Source: Leifsonia poae
GTDB lineage: Bacteria; Actinomycetota; Actinomycetes; Actinomycetales; Microbacteriaceae
DNA: 64,000 nucleotides
Assembly: GCF_020009625.1 (NCBI RefSeq)
Contig: NZ_JAIHLP010000002.1
Coordinates: 248,001 to 312,000 of the forward strand
Direction of reading: 5' to 3'
The notes under the pieces were generated by a model. That model was not told the DNA's origin. It searched no databases and saw nothing but the letters and a program-made list of their open reading frames with translations. The position numbers and the translations under genes were made by a program. Shown one piece after another: positions 63,609-64,000 of this stretch (position 1 is the first letter of the stretch; each line of letters opens with the position of its first letter).

Positions 63609-64000
63609 ATGTTCGGATCCAAGAGAGGCCGCATCGCGGCCGGCGCGATCGCGGCGGGAGCCCTCCTGGCTCTCAGCGCGTGCTCGTCCGGCGGCGGCGC
63701 GCTCAGCGGAAACACCAGCTCGTCGTCCAGCGACACCATCACCATCGGCTCCGCCGCGTTCGGCGAGTCCGAGATCCTGATGGAGATCTACGCACAGGCA
63801 CTGGAGGCCAACGGTGTGAAGGTCACCACGAAGCCGAGCATCGGTCAGCGCGACGTCTACCTCGCAGCGCTGAAAGACGGCTCGATCGATCTGGTTCCGG
63901 AGTACAGCGGCAACCTGCTCCAGTTCTACGACAAGAGCAGCACCGCATCGTCGAGCGACGACGTCTACGCCGCGCTCAACGACGCGCTGCCGAAGGGCTT
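63609..64000 (+). CDS. OpuC-like substrate-binding lipoprotein (5' part, cut by window end)
   Basis: The N-terminal 130 residues are visible. Lipobox LSAC with Cys at residue 25, then a Ser/Gly linker and the start of an OpuAC domain, TITIGSAAFGESEILMEIYAQ ... KDGSIDLVPEYSGNLLQFY, which is typical of glycine betaine/choline/carnitine binding proteins. No stop occurs before 64000. It completes the ABC transporter encoded just upstream. Confidence 0.93.
   Translation, partial: MFGSKRGRIAAGAIAAGALLALSACSSGGGALSGNTSSSSSDTITIGSAAFGESEILMEIYAQALEANGVKVTTKPSIGQRDVYLAALKDGSIDLVPEYSGNLLQFYDKSSTASSSDDVYAALNDALPKG

Overview
The window is GC-rich chromosomal DNA from a high-GC Gram-positive bacterium of the Actinobacteria. 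The best fit is Microbacteriaceae, close to Leifsonia. This rests on gene order (pepN-rpiB-nei; tig-clpP1-clpP2-clpX; valS; ileS-folC-DUF4233-ndk; rne-rplU-rpmA-obgE-proB-proA-nadD-rsfS), an actinobacterial-type ileS T-box, a cell-wall-binding-2 lysozyme and two IS481-family elements. It is mostly a core housekeeping segment with small accessory inserts. I see no prophage, conjugative module or CRISPR array.

Layout: 0.1-11.4 kb holds a secreted lysozyme, aminopeptidase N, RpiB, a Nei-type glycosylase, a PaiB-like protein, an amidohydrolase, Dps, a NarL-type two-component pair and a small antitoxin-like protein. 11.4-18.1 kb holds tRNA-Gly, tRNA-Pro, trigger factor, a guanidine-I (ykkC) type riboswitch in front of an EamA-type transporter, the Clp protease genes and an IS481 remnant that supplies the 3' end of the adjacent CLC gene. 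18.1-29.7 kb holds the CLC protein, an M3 peptidase, an ArsR/MFS efflux operon with a striking tandem-repeat operator, paired acetyltransferases, valS and a divergent MFS/TetR pair. 29.7-46.6 kb is the large core block from the ileS T-box to rsfS. 46.7-50.8 kb is the insertion-sequence zone: one IS481-family element sits exactly behind tRNA-Ala with a 16-bp target duplication, and a second splits a small membrane-protein gene at a CTAG site. 50.8-64 kb holds a DHA2 exporter, a UbiA-type prenyltransferase, a LacI regulator coupled to a GH3 lipoprotein, YceI, FUSC, an AlkZ-like protein, an App1-type phosphatase, a TetR regulator and a quaternary-amine (OpuC-like) ABC transporter whose binding protein runs off the window.

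A cross-cutting observation is that nine genes, including trigger factor and nadD, carry ten reading-frame breaks in total. Each can be repaired by adding one base next to a G or C run. All are apparent single-base deletions; I found no insertion and no internal nonsense mutation. This pattern looks like homopolymer undercalling in the sequence rather than decay. These genes are listed as CDS with the break position stated.

The most interesting biology is the riboswitch-controlled EamA transporter (a candidate guanidine exporter), the insertion at tRNA-Ala, the IS-derived ends of host genes, and the 14-bp-phased operator of the ArsR/MFS operon.
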